Source of the DNA: Prevotella sp.
Lineage (GTDB): Bacteria > Bacteroidota > Bacteroidia > Bacteroidales > Bacteroidaceae
Assembly: GCA_017619755.1 (NCBI GenBank)
Contig: JAFZRU010000043.1
Location: 1 to 35,166, forward strand
DNA: 35,166 bases
Reading direction: 5' to 3'
The position numbers and the translations under genes were made by a program. Each line of letters starts with the position of its first letter. Within the stretch, counting starts at the first letter, position 1. This document shows, one piece after another, positions 1-8,440 of this stretch. The notes under the pieces are model-generated. The model saw nothing but the letters and a program-made list of their open reading frames with translations. It was not told the DNA's origin and did not search any database.

Positions 1-917
1 TGGAAGCGGTAGTTCTCCGCTCCGAAGCCCAATGCCTGGTGCCATGCCATGCGCGTGGCCTTCCATTTCTCAAACCACTCCAACTCGGTGCCCGGCTTGA
101 CGAAGAACTGCATCTCCATCTGCTCAAACTCCCTCATGCGGAAGATGAACTGCCTTGCTACGATTTCGTTGCGGAAGGCCTTGCCTATCTGTGCGATGCC
201 GAAGGGGATTTTCATGCGTCCCGTCTTCTGCACGTTGAGGTAGTTGACAAAGATGCCCTGCGCCGTCTCCGGACGGAGGTAAATCTTGTTGGCCGCGTCG
301 GAGACGGAGCCCATTTCTGTGGAGAACATGAGGTTGAACTGCCTCACGTCAGTCCAGTTCTTCGTGCCACTGATGGGGTCCACAATCTCCTCGTCGAGGA
401 TAATTTGGCGCAATTCCTCTAAGTCGGGGCCTTGCATGGCGGCGGCGAAACGCTGGTGGAGGGCGTCACGCTTGCTCTGGTGTTCGAGCACGCGGGGGTT
501 GGTCTCGCGGAATTTCTGCTCGTCGAAAGCCTCGCCGAAACGCTTGCGAGCCTTGTCCACCTCTTTCTGAATCTTCTCGTCATATTTCGCCATCTGGTCC
601 TCAATGAGCACATCGGCACGGTAGCGCTTCTTGGAGTCGCGGTTGTCGATGAGCGGGTCGTTGAAGGCGTCCACGTGTCCGGAGGCCTTCCAGATGGTGG
701 GGTGCATGAAGATGGCGGAGTCGATGCCCACGATGTTCTCATGGAGCAGCACCATGCTCTTCCACCAATATTCCTTGATGTTGTTTTTCAGTTCCACACC
801 ATTCTGGCCGTAGTCATAGACAGCGGCCAAACCGTCGTAAATATCACTGCTGGGGAAGACGAAGCCATATTCCTTGCAATGGCTCACAATCTTCTTGAAT
901 ACATCTTCTTGTGCCAT
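1..917 (-). CDS. glyS: Glycine--tRNA ligase, 5' part (runs off the left edge)
   Basis: Cytoplasmic class II aminoacyl-tRNA synthetase that charges tRNA-Gly. The reading frame opens at the ATG whose complement lies at 915-917 and stays open to base 1, so about 305 N-terminal residues are visible and the C-terminal catalytic remainder and anticodon-binding domain lie outside. The N-terminus (MAQEDVFKKIVSHCKEYG) and a segment reading FRNE followed by FIFRMREFEQME, the class II motif 2, match the single-chain homodimeric GlyRS type rather than the alpha2/beta2 bacterial type. This is the form Bacteroidetes carry. A good promoter lies about 60 bases upstream. Start choice is firm because it directly follows that promoter. 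The gene is truncated only by the window edge; no internal defect was seen. Confidence 0.95.
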   Translation of the reverse strand, partial: MAQEDVFKKIVSHCKEYGFVFPSSDIYDGLAAVYDYGQNGVELKNNIKEYWWKSMVLLHENIVGIDSAIFMHPTIWKASGHVDAFNDPLIDNRDSKKRYRADVLIEDQMAKYDEKIQKEVDKARKRFGEAFDEQKFRETNPRVLEHQSKRDALHQRFAAAMQGPDLEELRQIILDEEIVDPISGTKNWTDVRQFNLMFSTEMGSVSDAANKIYLRPETAQGIFVNYLNVQKTGRMKIPFGIAQIGKAFRNEIVARQFIFRMREFEQMEMQFFVKPGTELEWFEKWKATRMAWHQALGFGAENYRF

Positions 918-977
918 ATTTCTTTATATAATTGGGTATCATGGTGGTATTTCCACCCATGTTCTGATTTTGCGCTG

Positions 978-1009
978 CAAAGGTAGCAAAATTTCCCTCC
1001 ACCGCCAAA
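978..1009 (-). promoter_or_regulatory. Bacteroidetes-type promoter of glyS
   Basis: On the minus strand TTTG (complement of 1006-1009) is followed after 20 bases by TACCTTTG (complement of 978-985). This matches the known Bacteroidetes primary sigma pattern TTTG/TTG-N19-21-TAnnTTTG. Predicted transcription starts near 970, giving a leader of about 50 bases. Confidence 0.75.
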
Positions 1010-1195
1010 TGTGCGCCACAATATTTTGAATCATTCAGTTATAACAAGTTAAATCCTCAAAATCATCATCGATTTCCCGTGATGAAAAATGATCATCCAC
1101 ATCTTTCCGTATGCACCTCGTCGCCAGAAAGCTAAAGAAATGATTTGCCGGAAACAAATATGTGTTCCTCCAAGCAGATTCCTCGAAAAAAATAT

Positions 1196-1203
1196 TACCT
1201 TTG
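1196..1203 (+). promoter_or_regulatory. Bacteroidetes -7 element before the DUF3298-like gene
   Basis: TACCTTTG at 1196-1203 matches TAnnTTTG and ends 26 bases before the ATG at 1229. I see no convincing upstream TTTG at the expected distance. The rest of the 918-1228 intergenic stretch shows nothing beyond this and the glyS promoter. Confidence 0.6.
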
Positions 1204-1228
1204 CATGTATAATGACAGATAAATCGGG

Positions 1229-2104
1229 ATGAATATGAAACGACTTGTAATTGTAATAGTATGGTTGTTATCAATACCAGCCATTGCTGATGACACGATG
1301 ACCATCAGCAACATTAAAAGTGAGAAAGAACAGGTTGGAGCCACCGCTCAAATATCTGTGGAATTCCCCGTCGGTGATGACAGCCCGACACGCAGGTCCA
1401 TCATCGACTACATCTACGAGAATTTGCGCACCATGGGCTCCCTTTCCGTACTCCGGGAAGAAGGCCCCCTCCCCCCCGCAGACAAGGATGTCCAATTCCC
1501 ATCAAACAATTGTGACGAAACGACATTCAGAAGTTTCCTCGACCAATTGACGACGGTCGTGTGCAAACTGACCTCAGGCGACCAACAGGAATATGTCCAC
1601 TGGTTAGAGGAAGAAGGAGAAGCCTATCAGGTAAGATGGTTTAACAACATATACATAGGAAAAGTGGCAGAAACCGACACCTATGTCAGTTATGAGACCT
1701 ATTGGGGTAAATATTGCGGAGGTGCGCACGACAACCGAGGTTCTAATGCCATCACCATACGCAAGGCCGACGGCATGCCGATAACCGACATCTTCAAGGA
1801 AGACGTGGAAGAAGACATGCAACCGCTATTGTGGAAATATCTCATCATCTCAGAGAATCCGGAAAACCCTGCAGAGTATCGTGCGGAAATTAAGAAATTC
1901 CTGAAGGCCAACTATGGCAACAGCGAGGACTTGCTTTTGCCTCAAGGCACCTCCTACCTCGCCCCGGACGGCGTACATATACTATACCAACCTCTGGAAA
2001 TCTGCTTCTGGCCCGGTGAGCCAGAAATCATCATCCCTTATAGTGAAGCAAAGCCCTTCATCAGCAATGAGGCGGCAAAAGCAGCAGGTATTGCCAATCA
2101 GTAA
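1229..2104 (+). CDS. Exported DUF3298/RsiV-like domain protein
   Basis: A 291-residue protein of unknown function with an N-terminal signal peptide (residues 1-20, hydrophobic VIVIVWLLSIPAIA) and so probably periplasmic. The middle and C-terminal part (about residues 140-275) resembles the DUF3298 domain also found at the C-terminus of the anti-sigma factor RsiV: an aromatic-rich YVSYETYWGKYCGGAH block, the phrase LFK-like TDIFKEDVEED, and a closing IIIPYSE strand. Bacteroidetes have many such secreted or lipoprotein copies without the anti-sigma part, and no transmembrane anchor or anti-sigma segment is seen here. An alternative start is the ATG at 1235. It has its own -7 element and is followed 9 bases later by another promoter, so it is probably monocistronic. 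Domain assignment is from pattern recognition. Confidence 0.75.
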   Translation: MNMKRLVIVIVWLLSIPAIADDTMTISNIKSEKEQVGATAQISVEFPVGDDSPTRRSIIDYIYENLRTMGSLSVLREEGPLPPADKDVQFPSNNCDETTFRSFLDQLTTVVCKLTSGDQQEYVHWLEEEGEAYQVRWFNNIYIGKVAETDTYVSYETYWGKYCGGAHDNRGSNAITIRKADGMPITDIFKEDVEEDMQPLLWKYLIISENPENPAEYRAEIKKFLKANYGNSEDLLLPQGTSYLAPDGVHILYQPLEICFWPGEPEIIIPYSEAKPFISNEAAKAAGIANQ

Positions 2105-2112
2105 AATATGAT

Positions 2113-2120
2113 TATCTTTG
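2113..2120 (+). promoter_or_regulatory. Bacteroidetes -7 element before the 2181 lipoprotein gene
   Basis: TATCTTTG at 2113-2120, just after the stop of the preceding gene. It argues against the earliest possible start codon at 2118, which would lie inside the promoter. Confidence 0.6.
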
Positions 2121-2180
2121 CCGCAAAAAACAACTATCGAACAACAAATGATGAAAACCATCAATCAAGACCGTCATAGC

Positions 2181-3032
2181 ATGAAACATTCAGATAAAAT
2201 AAGACACCAAATGAAGACTGGTATATATGTCTTCTCATTTTTATCCTTTATCCTTCTTCCCTCTTCATGCAAAAAAGAGATTGTTTCAAAGGATATTTAT
2301 GGTGTTTGGGAGATGCAAGTGCAAACAACGACGGAGGGTCCGCAATTCGCCAAACTCCTACTGGAAAAGGATCACTATAGTTGGATTGATCCGGTTGTCA
2401 GTGATACCATTTATTTTTTTGAGAAAGTTGAAGTGAATGGTGACACTTTATTGTTGACCGATGGTTTCAATCATCCTACCCTATGCATCATTAAGGAACT
2501 TCATGACAGTGTGTTGACATTATCCCATGTAGCCGGCTTTGATAAAGAGATCACTTATAAAAAAGTGCTCGACTATAATGAAGGACCGTTTAAGCTGGAA
2601 GAAGTCAAAGCTTCTGTTTTCTCCAAGGACTCGTTGGATGTGATTGTGAAATCCTTTTTGGTATGGGATTACTATCAAAATAATGAAGATGCCAAGACCT
2701 ATCATAGTTTGACGAAGGATGAAATGCTGCAAGCAAGGGAATTATTGCGACGGTACATGACAGATGGCTCACTGGAGAAAGACCAATACAATAATGAAGA
2801 TGCCTATCCGTTTGACCAATACATTCGTCAATATGAATCCTATACGGAAAAAGGACATTTATATGTAAGAGTAACTCTAAACACAGATATTTGCATAGAC
2901 AAGGGTTGGGGCTATACTGTTTTGAAACGAGATATTTACGATGTTGATGATGGTGGTCCAAGTCATGCCCAAGCGACCATAGATTTGACAACCCAAAAAG
3001 TTGTTGATTTTGTCACCAACGGCTACGCATGA
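2181..3032 (+). CDS. Predicted lipoprotein of unknown function
   Basis: Not recognised as a named family. The protein begins with a lysine-containing n-region, a hydrophobic stretch (YVFSFLSFILLP) and a lipobox-like SSC, so it should be lipid-anchored at the cell envelope. Shortly after the cysteine comes DIYGVWEM, reminiscent of the G-x-W opening strand of lipocalin-like folds; the rest is rich in charged and aromatic residues with alternating strands. Start is uncertain: ATGs at 2148, 2181 and 2211 are in frame, and 2211 would give the shortest signal peptide (MKTGIYVFSF). A base composition lower in GC than the following genes suggests an accessory gene. It lies between two other exported proteins on the same strand, each apparently separately promoted. 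Confidence 0.7.
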   Translation: MKHSDKIRHQMKTGIYVFSFLSFILLPSSCKKEIVSKDIYGVWEMQVQTTTEGPQFAKLLLEKDHYSWIDPVVSDTIYFFEKVEVNGDTLLLTDGFNHPTLCIIKELHDSVLTLSHVAGFDKEITYKKVLDYNEGPFKLEEVKASVFSKDSLDVIVKSFLVWDYYQNNEDAKTYHSLTKDEMLQARELLRRYMTDGSLEKDQYNNEDAYPFDQYIRQYESYTEKGHLYVRVTLNTDICIDKGWGYTVLKRDIYDVDDGGPSHAQATIDLTTQKVVDFVTNGYA

Positions 3033-3119
3033 CCCTGTAAAGCTATTATCTGAAAAAAGAATGAATGAAAGAAACAATATTTGCAAACTCCCCTGCGTTC
3101 TAATATCAAAGAGAATACC

Positions 3120-3575
3120 ATGATGAAAAGAGGTAAGATGCTCATAACCATGGTTGGTGCATGGACCTGCCTATCCACTTTCACGGCCTGTGAGAGCCAA
3201 ATGATGGATTTGGATGCCACCCGAGGCACCACAACGGCTGCGAGCAAAACTCCAATCACCACCATCATCTTTGATGATTACGAACAACAAGCTTCCTTCC
3301 CCGGCGGGCAGAAAGCCCTTTTGGATTTTCTGGACCAGAATGTGGTTTATCCCGCCGATTATGAAGGCTGTGCCCAAGGCAGGGTGGTTGTCAGCTTCAC
3401 CATAAATGAAGACGGCAGCATCGTTGACCCAAAGGTGACAAAAAGTCTCGACAAGGAACTCGATGCCGAGGCACTGCGTGTGGTCGGCCTCATGCCCAAA
3501 TGGATACCTGCGAAATATGATGGGAAAGCCAAAAAAGAAAAGGTTGACATACCCATTACTTTTAAATTGAGATAA
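3120..3575 (+). CDS. Lipoprotein with a TonB C-terminal domain
   Basis: A 151-residue protein with signal peptide and lipobox-like TFTAC near residue 22, followed directly by a TonB C-terminal domain (about residues 50-151). The domain signature is clear: FPGGQKALLDFL, YPADYEG, GRVVVSFTINEDGSI, LDAEALRVV, MPKWIPAK and a final PITFKL. In classical TonB this domain contacts outer-membrane receptors and is tethered by an inner-membrane helix and a proline-rich linker. Both are absent here, so it is more like the stand-alone TonB-domain lipoproteins common in Bacteroidetes than an energy transducer. Function is therefore uncertain. ATG codons at 3120 and 3123 are both possible; the upstream ATG at 3081 would precede the signal sequence awkwardly. 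Confidence 0.8.
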   Translation: MMKRGKMLITMVGAWTCLSTFTACESQMMDLDATRGTTTAASKTPITTIIFDDYEQQASFPGGQKALLDFLDQNVVYPADYEGCAQGRVVVSFTINEDGSIVDPKVTKSLDKELDAEALRVVGLMPKWIPAKYDGKAKKEKVDIPITFKLR

Positions 3576-3596
3576 AAACGCCAAACCTTGCTGTAT

Positions 3597-3728
3597 ATGA
3601 AAAGAGGAAAAAAGATATGCAACACCCTCAAGGAGGTGCGCATGCAGGTGGCGAAGGTCAACGACATCAAATATGCACCCACGGAGTGCCACCATGAGGG
3701 TGACAGCGCCAGAACCTATTTACATTAA
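3597..3728 (+). pseudogene. Truncated small Bacteroidetes protein (MKRGKKICNTLK type)
   Basis: A 43-codon frame starting MKRGKKICNTLKEVR, continuing to CHHEGD and ending YLH before a stop at 3726-3728. I recall a family of short conserved Bacteroidetes proteins with the same opening and a cysteine-rich CxHEGDCxGTCPACE stretch followed by a helix. Here the second cysteine is a serine and the frame ends where the CPACE part should be, so it looks like a truncated copy. It starts 21 bases after the TonB-domain gene and could be co-transcribed. Family recognition is from memory and should be tested. Confidence 0.5.
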
Positions 3729-3812
3729 TTCCCTTCATAAAGATGCTGGGGAAAATGGTCTTCATTGATTATTTGACAGCTCATCAAAAAAACAATGTAG
3801 CATTTCTCATAA

Positions 3813-4088
3813 CTACGATGCCACCTCTCCCCACCTTTCAATAACGCACGAGTGGCTCCTTGTTTCCTTGTCGTAGTTGATGCCCACGAGGAGGAGATTG
3901 TCAGTGTATTGTGCCACCTTGGCCGGGTATTTCTTCCGCTTGATTTGCGAGATGGCGGTGTCGGCGTCCTTGTCGTATTTCAATTCCACGACGAGGGCGG
4001 GGGAATCGATATGTTTCCTCGATATTTTATCGTCATAAAACAGGAGGATTGTTCTCTTCTCTTGACATGAATTCAATTCTATCACCAA
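3813..4088 (-). pseudogene. C-terminal remnant of an AAA-ATPase/PD-(D/E)XK nuclease-family protein
   Basis: The frame encodes PALVVELKYDKDADTAISQI, then KRKKYPAKVAQYTDNLLLVGINYDKE and ends ERWGEVAS. This is the end of the PD-(D/E)XK nuclease domain (PF08011-like) that normally follows a large AAA-ATPase-like domain in proteins of over 500 residues, abundant in Bacteroidetes. Only about the last 70 residues remain; the E-L-K catalytic-type triad part (VVELKY) is present but the upstream ATPase domain is missing. The N-terminal end overlaps, in another frame, the 3' end of the neighbouring lipoprotein gene (4033-4088), so the true boundary of the remnant is near 4030. I infer a deletion or recombination junction here. 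No functional product is expected. Confidence 0.7.
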
Positions 4089-4899
4089 CTATTTTATATC
4101 CCCAATTGAAAAAAAAGAAATAGTCAGGATAGTCCCTGTAGTTCCCAATCCCATCCTTGCATGATTTCAGTTCACTAACATCGATGATAGAAGATATGTC
4201 CAAATCCATTTGTTTCTCGTTCAGGTAGATGACAACAGGATGGCCGTCGCGGAGGAAATAGCCTCTCGTATGCTCCTTGCAATAGGTGTTTTGTGAACAC
4301 ATCGTATAACAAAAACAATCATCTTTTTTAGCTATTCTCAGCATTGTCATCGGACCTGTTGTATTATTTATGAATGAGTTGATTGAATCGTTTAATGCCT
4401 TGTGCCTAACCACGTTGTAGCCATTAACAAGATGCTTGCGCTTGGCTTTCACATGGACAGCATCTTCTGGTAATATGCTATCGACAGAGAAAGCTACAAG
4501 ATGTATTGGAAGTGGCGGCTCTCCATTAACAATTTCTTTCGAATAAGGGTCGAAACAATCATACCCTTCGATGTTCCCCGTGAACGTTTCAGTGTTTTTG
4601 CGATAGAGAATGCTGTCCTGAGGTTGATTGTCGAGGAACGAATAGGTAACCAGTTTGCCGTTTCTGAAAAAGTAGCCATCGGTTAATACCTTGTTATACT
4701 GATGGCTACCCCTCAATTGAATATACGTCAGGCCTTCTTCATTTGTAAGAAAAATGCCGTATGCTTCGCAGTCATTTTGATTCATATAAATGTCAAGTTG
4801 CTCCAGAAGACTCGGGCATGCGGGTGGGCCATCACTACAAGCCATCATCAAAGAAACCAAGATGGCAAGAAACATGATTCTTTTCAAAGTTTTCTTCAT
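4033..4899 (-). CDS. Predicted lipoprotein of unknown function
   Basis: A 288-residue protein starting at the ATG complementary to 4897-4899, with a signal peptide KRIMFLAILVSLMMAC whose cysteine fits a lipobox. The body contains two similar phrases, DGYFFRNGKLVTY and RGYFLRDGHPVVIYL, suggesting an internal duplication of a strand-turn unit, and several cysteines in the second half (DDCFCYTMCSQNTYC). I do not recognise the family. The longer frame upstream to 4962 is rejected because the signal peptide begins at 4899. It lies 72 bases downstream of the TonB-dependent receptor gene on the same strand and may be the last gene of that operon. Its 3' end abuts the nuclease remnant, so its last few residues could be altered. 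Confidence 0.7.
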   Translation of the reverse strand: MKKTLKRIMFLAILVSLMMACSDGPPACPSLLEQLDIYMNQNDCEAYGIFLTNEEGLTYIQLRGSHQYNKVLTDGYFFRNGKLVTYSFLDNQPQDSILYRKNTETFTGNIEGYDCFDPYSKEIVNGEPPLPIHLVAFSVDSILPEDAVHVKAKRKHLVNGYNVVRHKALNDSINSFINNTTGPMTMLRIAKKDDCFCYTMCSQNTYCKEHTRGYFLRDGHPVVIYLNEKQMDLDISSIIDVSELKSCKDGIGNYRDYPDYFFFFNWGYKIVGDRIEFMSREENNPPVL

Positions 4900-4971
4900 A
4901 AAAATAGAGAAAATAAGATCCCAATACATATTATATGGATTTTGGTGTCGATTACTTGTCATAAAACAGCA

Positions 4972-7110
4972 TCACAGCATTTTGTCCAAATCAATGGACA
5001 GGCCAATGCTGAAGGAAGTCCCTTTCGTCAGGGGAGAAGAATAATAATATGCCTTGGGCTTGTAATTGAAGAGGTTGTCAATGGCGGTGTTGATATTCAC
5101 GCCACGCCAAAGATGGTGCTGAAGCATGAGTTTCCAGATGGTGTAGCCCTGGTCAACATCCTTTTGCCCCGATTGAGGCTTGCCGAGGCAGCGTCCGGAG
5201 AGAGCCGCATCCAGCGCATAGTGGCGTGTGAAACGATGGCCATACCCCAATCGCCATGTCATGGAATGTGAACGAGGCTGGGAGAACTGTGAGAAAATGA
5301 CATTTCCCGTCTCATGCATCCATGAATAGTTGAACTTGATGGACAGCCCGCAGTCCAAGGCGTGCCCCACACTGACATCGACCCCCCAAACCTTTATGCC
5401 ATCCTCATTCCAATAAAGCGCACTGGACAACGCCTCGTATCTCTTGCCATCATCGGCATGAAACCAGTATTTGGTGTCATCACCATAAGCATACTCCTCT
5501 ATGCGAGGGTCTTTCGACGGCACCAAATAGCCACCGTCGGCATAGGTGTCATCCACCACCCAATAACGGCCAACGGTGGTGATGCGCCTGTCGAAGATAT
5601 TGCAGTAGCCCATGAGGGTGAAGGTATAGACGCCATCCAAGAAGCCGCCGTTCCTGATGCGGTTGATGCGCTCTAAGGCGACATTGAAATTGTTGCTCTT
5701 CTCCGGCTTCAAGTCAGGATTTCCAATGAGCATGTATCCCATATCGCCCATGTCGTAGTGCATGTACATCTCCTTCAGCGTGGGAGCCCGGAAGCCGCTG
5801 GCATAGTTGGCCCGGAAGGTCATCCATGGCAACTTATACACCACGGCAAGTCGTTGCGTGAGCGCCTTCCGCTCGGAAGCAGAGAAATAATCGTATCTTA
5901 CACTGCCCACCACGTTCAGTCGCTCGGTGATGTTCCAGTCAAACTGCGCATAGCCGTCGATGTTGTCCTGAGCGTGATTGGCATTATCAATGAATTGGTA
6001 GGTCGAGAGATAGTCGTGCATGTAGTCGGCACCCACGAGAAGCGTGTTCTTCCCAAAGGCATTGCTGAACAGCCCATGCACCACATGCTGCCGATTGCTG
6101 TAGTCGTGGTCGTTGGTGCGTGTGCCGTCGGGCATGAAATTGGCCTTGTCATATTGGTCGAAAGCGTAGGACAGTTCGAGATGGCGGCCATGGTCCCATG
6201 CATATTTCCCCTTCAGTCCGGCGCCGTAGGCGTTGAAATGATAGTCGTGCGTGTCGCGCTCGCTTGTCCGAAAGAAATAAGAGCCTCTGCCTACAAGTGT
6301 CAGTCGGTCCGTGGCTCGCCATGTCAAACGCTCCTTCACGTTGTAAGTCTTCTGTCCATACAGTCGGCTGATGTTGGAGTCATCTTTCAGCACCGACTCG
6401 TCATACGGCAAGCCCTGCGCCTTCTTCAACAATTCCATGGCAATCTCCTCTGAAGAGTGTGCCTTGGGCAGGGTGACAGGATCGATGGCGGTATGCTGGA
6501 AAGTCGTCTGGGAGTTCCATTTCTCATTGTTAAACGAAAAGCTTGCACCGTTGCGCCATTCATGGCCGAAGGAGCTGTAACGCGAGTTGGCATTGGCCGT
6601 CCATGGGTCCGTGCTCTCCCGGCTGATGATGTTGACCACTCCTCCCACGGCATTCGAACCATAAAGGGCCGACGAGGCACCTTTCACGATCTCTATGCGC
6701 CCCACGTTGTCGAGGTTCATCCTGTTGTAGTCAACGTTGTCCATGGTCTCTCCCGCCATGCGCTCGCCATCGACAAGGAAGAGGACGGCATTGCCGCCAA
6801 AGCCACTCATCATGAGCGAGGTTTCCTGGGTCATGGCAAAGCCAAACTCCAGTCCCGGGATTTCCTGCGTGAGCATGTCCTGGATATTCGTCGCATCGGC
6901 CATCTTGATGTCATGGCGCGTGATGAGCCGCGTGACAACGGGGGCATCCTTGAGTGCCTTGGGCGAATGGGTGCCCGTCACCACAACTGGGTCAAGTTCC
7001 ACAGAGTCACGAAAGGCAGTGGTCTGTGCAGAGAGTGAGGCAGCCAGCATGGACAATGCCATGCCGGCTGAAAAGAAGTGTGTTATTCTGCCTTTCAAGA
7101 ATGCCCTCAC
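4972..7110 (-). CDS. TonB-dependent outer-membrane receptor
   Basis: A 712-residue receptor for active uptake across the outer membrane. Residues 1-29 form a signal peptide (LSMLAASLSAQ), residues 38-48 a TonB-box-like stretch (ELDPVVVTGTH), residues about 50-165 the plug with VLFLVDGERM and IEIVKGASSALYGSNAVGG, and the rest a 22-strand-type barrel ending in FSIGLSIDLDKML. The length and the absence of a carboxypeptidase-like N-terminal extension and of a SusD partner make it a BtuB/FepA/CirA-type receptor rather than a glycan-importing SusC. The start is a GTG three bases after the stop of the preceding lipoprotein gene, implying tight coupling. The ligand is not evident; cobalamin, haem, siderophore and peptide are all possible. 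Confidence 0.9.
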   Translation of the reverse strand: MRAFLKGRITHFFSAGMALSMLAASLSAQTTAFRDSVELDPVVVTGTHSPKALKDAPVVTRLITRHDIKMADATNIQDMLTQEIPGLEFGFAMTQETSLMMSGFGGNAVLFLVDGERMAGETMDNVDYNRMNLDNVGRIEIVKGASSALYGSNAVGGVVNIISRESTDPWTANANSRYSSFGHEWRNGASFSFNNEKWNSQTTFQHTAIDPVTLPKAHSSEEIAMELLKKAQGLPYDESVLKDDSNISRLYGQKTYNVKERLTWRATDRLTLVGRGSYFFRTSERDTHDYHFNAYGAGLKGKYAWDHGRHLELSYAFDQYDKANFMPDGTRTNDHDYSNRQHVVHGLFSNAFGKNTLLVGADYMHDYLSTYQFIDNANHAQDNIDGYAQFDWNITERLNVVGSVRYDYFSASERKALTQRLAVVYKLPWMTFRANYASGFRAPTLKEMYMHYDMGDMGYMLIGNPDLKPEKSNNFNVALERINRIRNGGFLDGVYTFTLMGYCNIFDRRITTVGRYWVVDDTYADGGYLVPSKDPRIEEYAYGDDTKYWFHADDGKRYEALSSALYWNEDGIKVWGVDVSVGHALDCGLSIKFNYSWMHETGNVIFSQFSQPRSHSMTWRLGYGHRFTRHYALDAALSGRCLGKPQSGQKDVDQGYTIWKLMLQHHLWRGVNINTAIDNLFNYKPKAYYYSSPLTKGTSFSIGLSIDLDKML

Positions 7111-7113
7111 AAC

Positions 7114-7602
7114 CTATTTCTTTGTTCCTGAGAATCTTCCCCCAAAGGCAAATGGCATGTTGCCGTATTTCAACGAATAGGTCACGACAACAACATCCTT
7201 ACCGAACAAAGCCACCAAATCACTGACGGTATAAGACTTCTCCGAACCATCGGCATTGACCACGGTGCCGGTGTATGAAGCAATCTTCCCAGCGATGACA
7301 TCGCCTTCTTTCGTCAGGGCGATGTTCTTCACAGGCATTGGAGGGAGTTCCATCGACCCGCCCCCCATCGTTCCGGGGAGTGTCAGGTCAACCGTCGTGT
7401 CGGAAGCCTTGGCAAACACGTATGTCGCGGAGCTGCTGGTGTCATCCCCCATCACAGACAGTATCTCTTCACCTGAATAAGAGCCTGTCACCTGTGAGGC
7501 CAAGGCTTTCTCCGGCTCATCGTCGTCGTCTCCACATGAGCAAACACCAAGCATAACTGCCATCGCAGCAACCATCATTGTCATAAAATACTTCACTTTC
7601 AT
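7114..7602 (-). CDS. Calycin-like beta-barrel lipoprotein
   Basis: A 162-residue lipoprotein: signal peptide (MVAAMAVMLGVCSC) with a lipidated cysteine, then an acidic DDDDEPE tether, then a compact domain. The start VTGSYSGEEILSVMG and the repeated strand/turn pattern, including VKNIALTKEGDVIAGKIASYTG and a C-terminal MPFAFGGRFSGTKK, match what I know as calycin-like (DUF4925-type) small barrels of Bacteroidetes, several of which are encoded beside TonB-dependent receptors. It is probably anchored at the outer membrane next to the receptor encoded immediately downstream (3-base gap). It could capture the ligand or inhibit a protease, but no binding residue can be named. Family assignment is moderately sure, function is not. 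Confidence 0.65.
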   Translation of the reverse strand: MKVKYFMTMMVAAMAVMLGVCSCGDDDDEPEKALASQVTGSYSGEEILSVMGDDTSSSATYVFAKASDTTVDLTLPGTMGGGSMELPPMPVKNIALTKEGDVIAGKIASYTGTVVNADGSEKSYTVSDLVALFGKDVVVVTYSLKYGNMPFAFGGRFSGTKK

Positions 7603-7648
7603 AATAAACAGTTTAGATGATTAAATGTTAAACAAATGCACAAACACT

Positions 7649-8440
7649 CTATTTTCCGGTGCCCAACTGCTGTGTGGTGTAGTCATACTCAGAACCGTAT
7701 GTGCTGTGAGGGATGCTGAAGATGACCATCATGAACAAGACAGCGAGGCACACCACCCACTTGTTGTACTTCCACCTCAACGTGGCAAGGGCTGCGACAA
7801 AGAAGAGGAAGGCCAAGAGGGTCTTGTTGTCTGTAAGGTCCGTACCGTAGGGAAAGCCCGTCCACCAAGGCCCGAATGCCACATGCTGCACGAGAGGGCC
7901 GAAGATGAAACCGCCGACAAACAACGTTGCCACGGTGATTTTCAGCCACCCGCTGTATTTCTTGCGCGTAACGACCAGCAAGAATGTATAGACGGCAAAA
8001 AGCATGGCCGCAAACATGAGCAGGATGTGCGGCACTAAGATGCCGGCCGGGACATCGTTGCGGAAACGCAAGAGCAGCGGCTCGTCGGCGGGAAGGTTCT
8101 CGCCCCCGACAGTGATGTAATATTGCAGTTTCCCGCCGACGGGCTGCACCGGCAATGCAGCCTGCAGCACGTCATCCTCCCACTTGAAATCCACCGTGGT
8201 GTATTCGTTCGACGTGGGATAGCGGCGGTAATGCATTTGCGCCTTTGCGTCAGAAGGGAGGCCTTCAAGCCTCACGATTTCATCGTGCTGCACACCACTC
8301 CTGGGCAATTTCATCTTATATTGCACCCTATTCCATTCCACGGCCACTTTCTTGGGATGAGTGGGGCCGGTCATGCGCTGGTAGATGCTCGACACCAAGG
8401 TGATGAGGATGGCAAGAAGCCAATATGCTGCTTTTTTCAT
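7649..8440 (-). CDS. Membrane protein with an extracytoplasmic domain and four C-terminal helices
   Basis: A 263-residue protein that I do not recognise. Residues 4-20 form an uncleaved-looking signal anchor; residues about 25-130 form a soluble domain that should face the periplasm and has beta-rich phrases such as LQYYITVGGENLPADEP; four hydrophobic helices follow at about 132-157, 165-187, 206-223 and 227-246, with a short polar tail. The ATG overlaps the stop of the peptidase gene upstream (ATGA), so translation is coupled. A 46-base gap separates it from the lipoprotein gene downstream. Position in the operon suggests it works with the peptidase or the receptor at the inner membrane, for example as a sensor or transport partner, but there is no sequence proof. 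Confidence 0.75.
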   Translation of the reverse strand: MKKAAYWLLAILITLVSSIYQRMTGPTHPKKVAVEWNRVQYKMKLPRSGVQHDEIVRLEGLPSDAKAQMHYRRYPTSNEYTTVDFKWEDDVLQAALPVQPVGGKLQYYITVGGENLPADEPLLLRFRNDVPAGILVPHILLMFAAMLFAVYTFLLVVTRKKYSGWLKITVATLFVGGFIFGPLVQHVAFGPWWTGFPYGTDLTDNKTLLAFLFFVAALATLRWKYNKWVVCLAVLFMMVIFSIPHSTYGSEYDYTTQQLGTGK

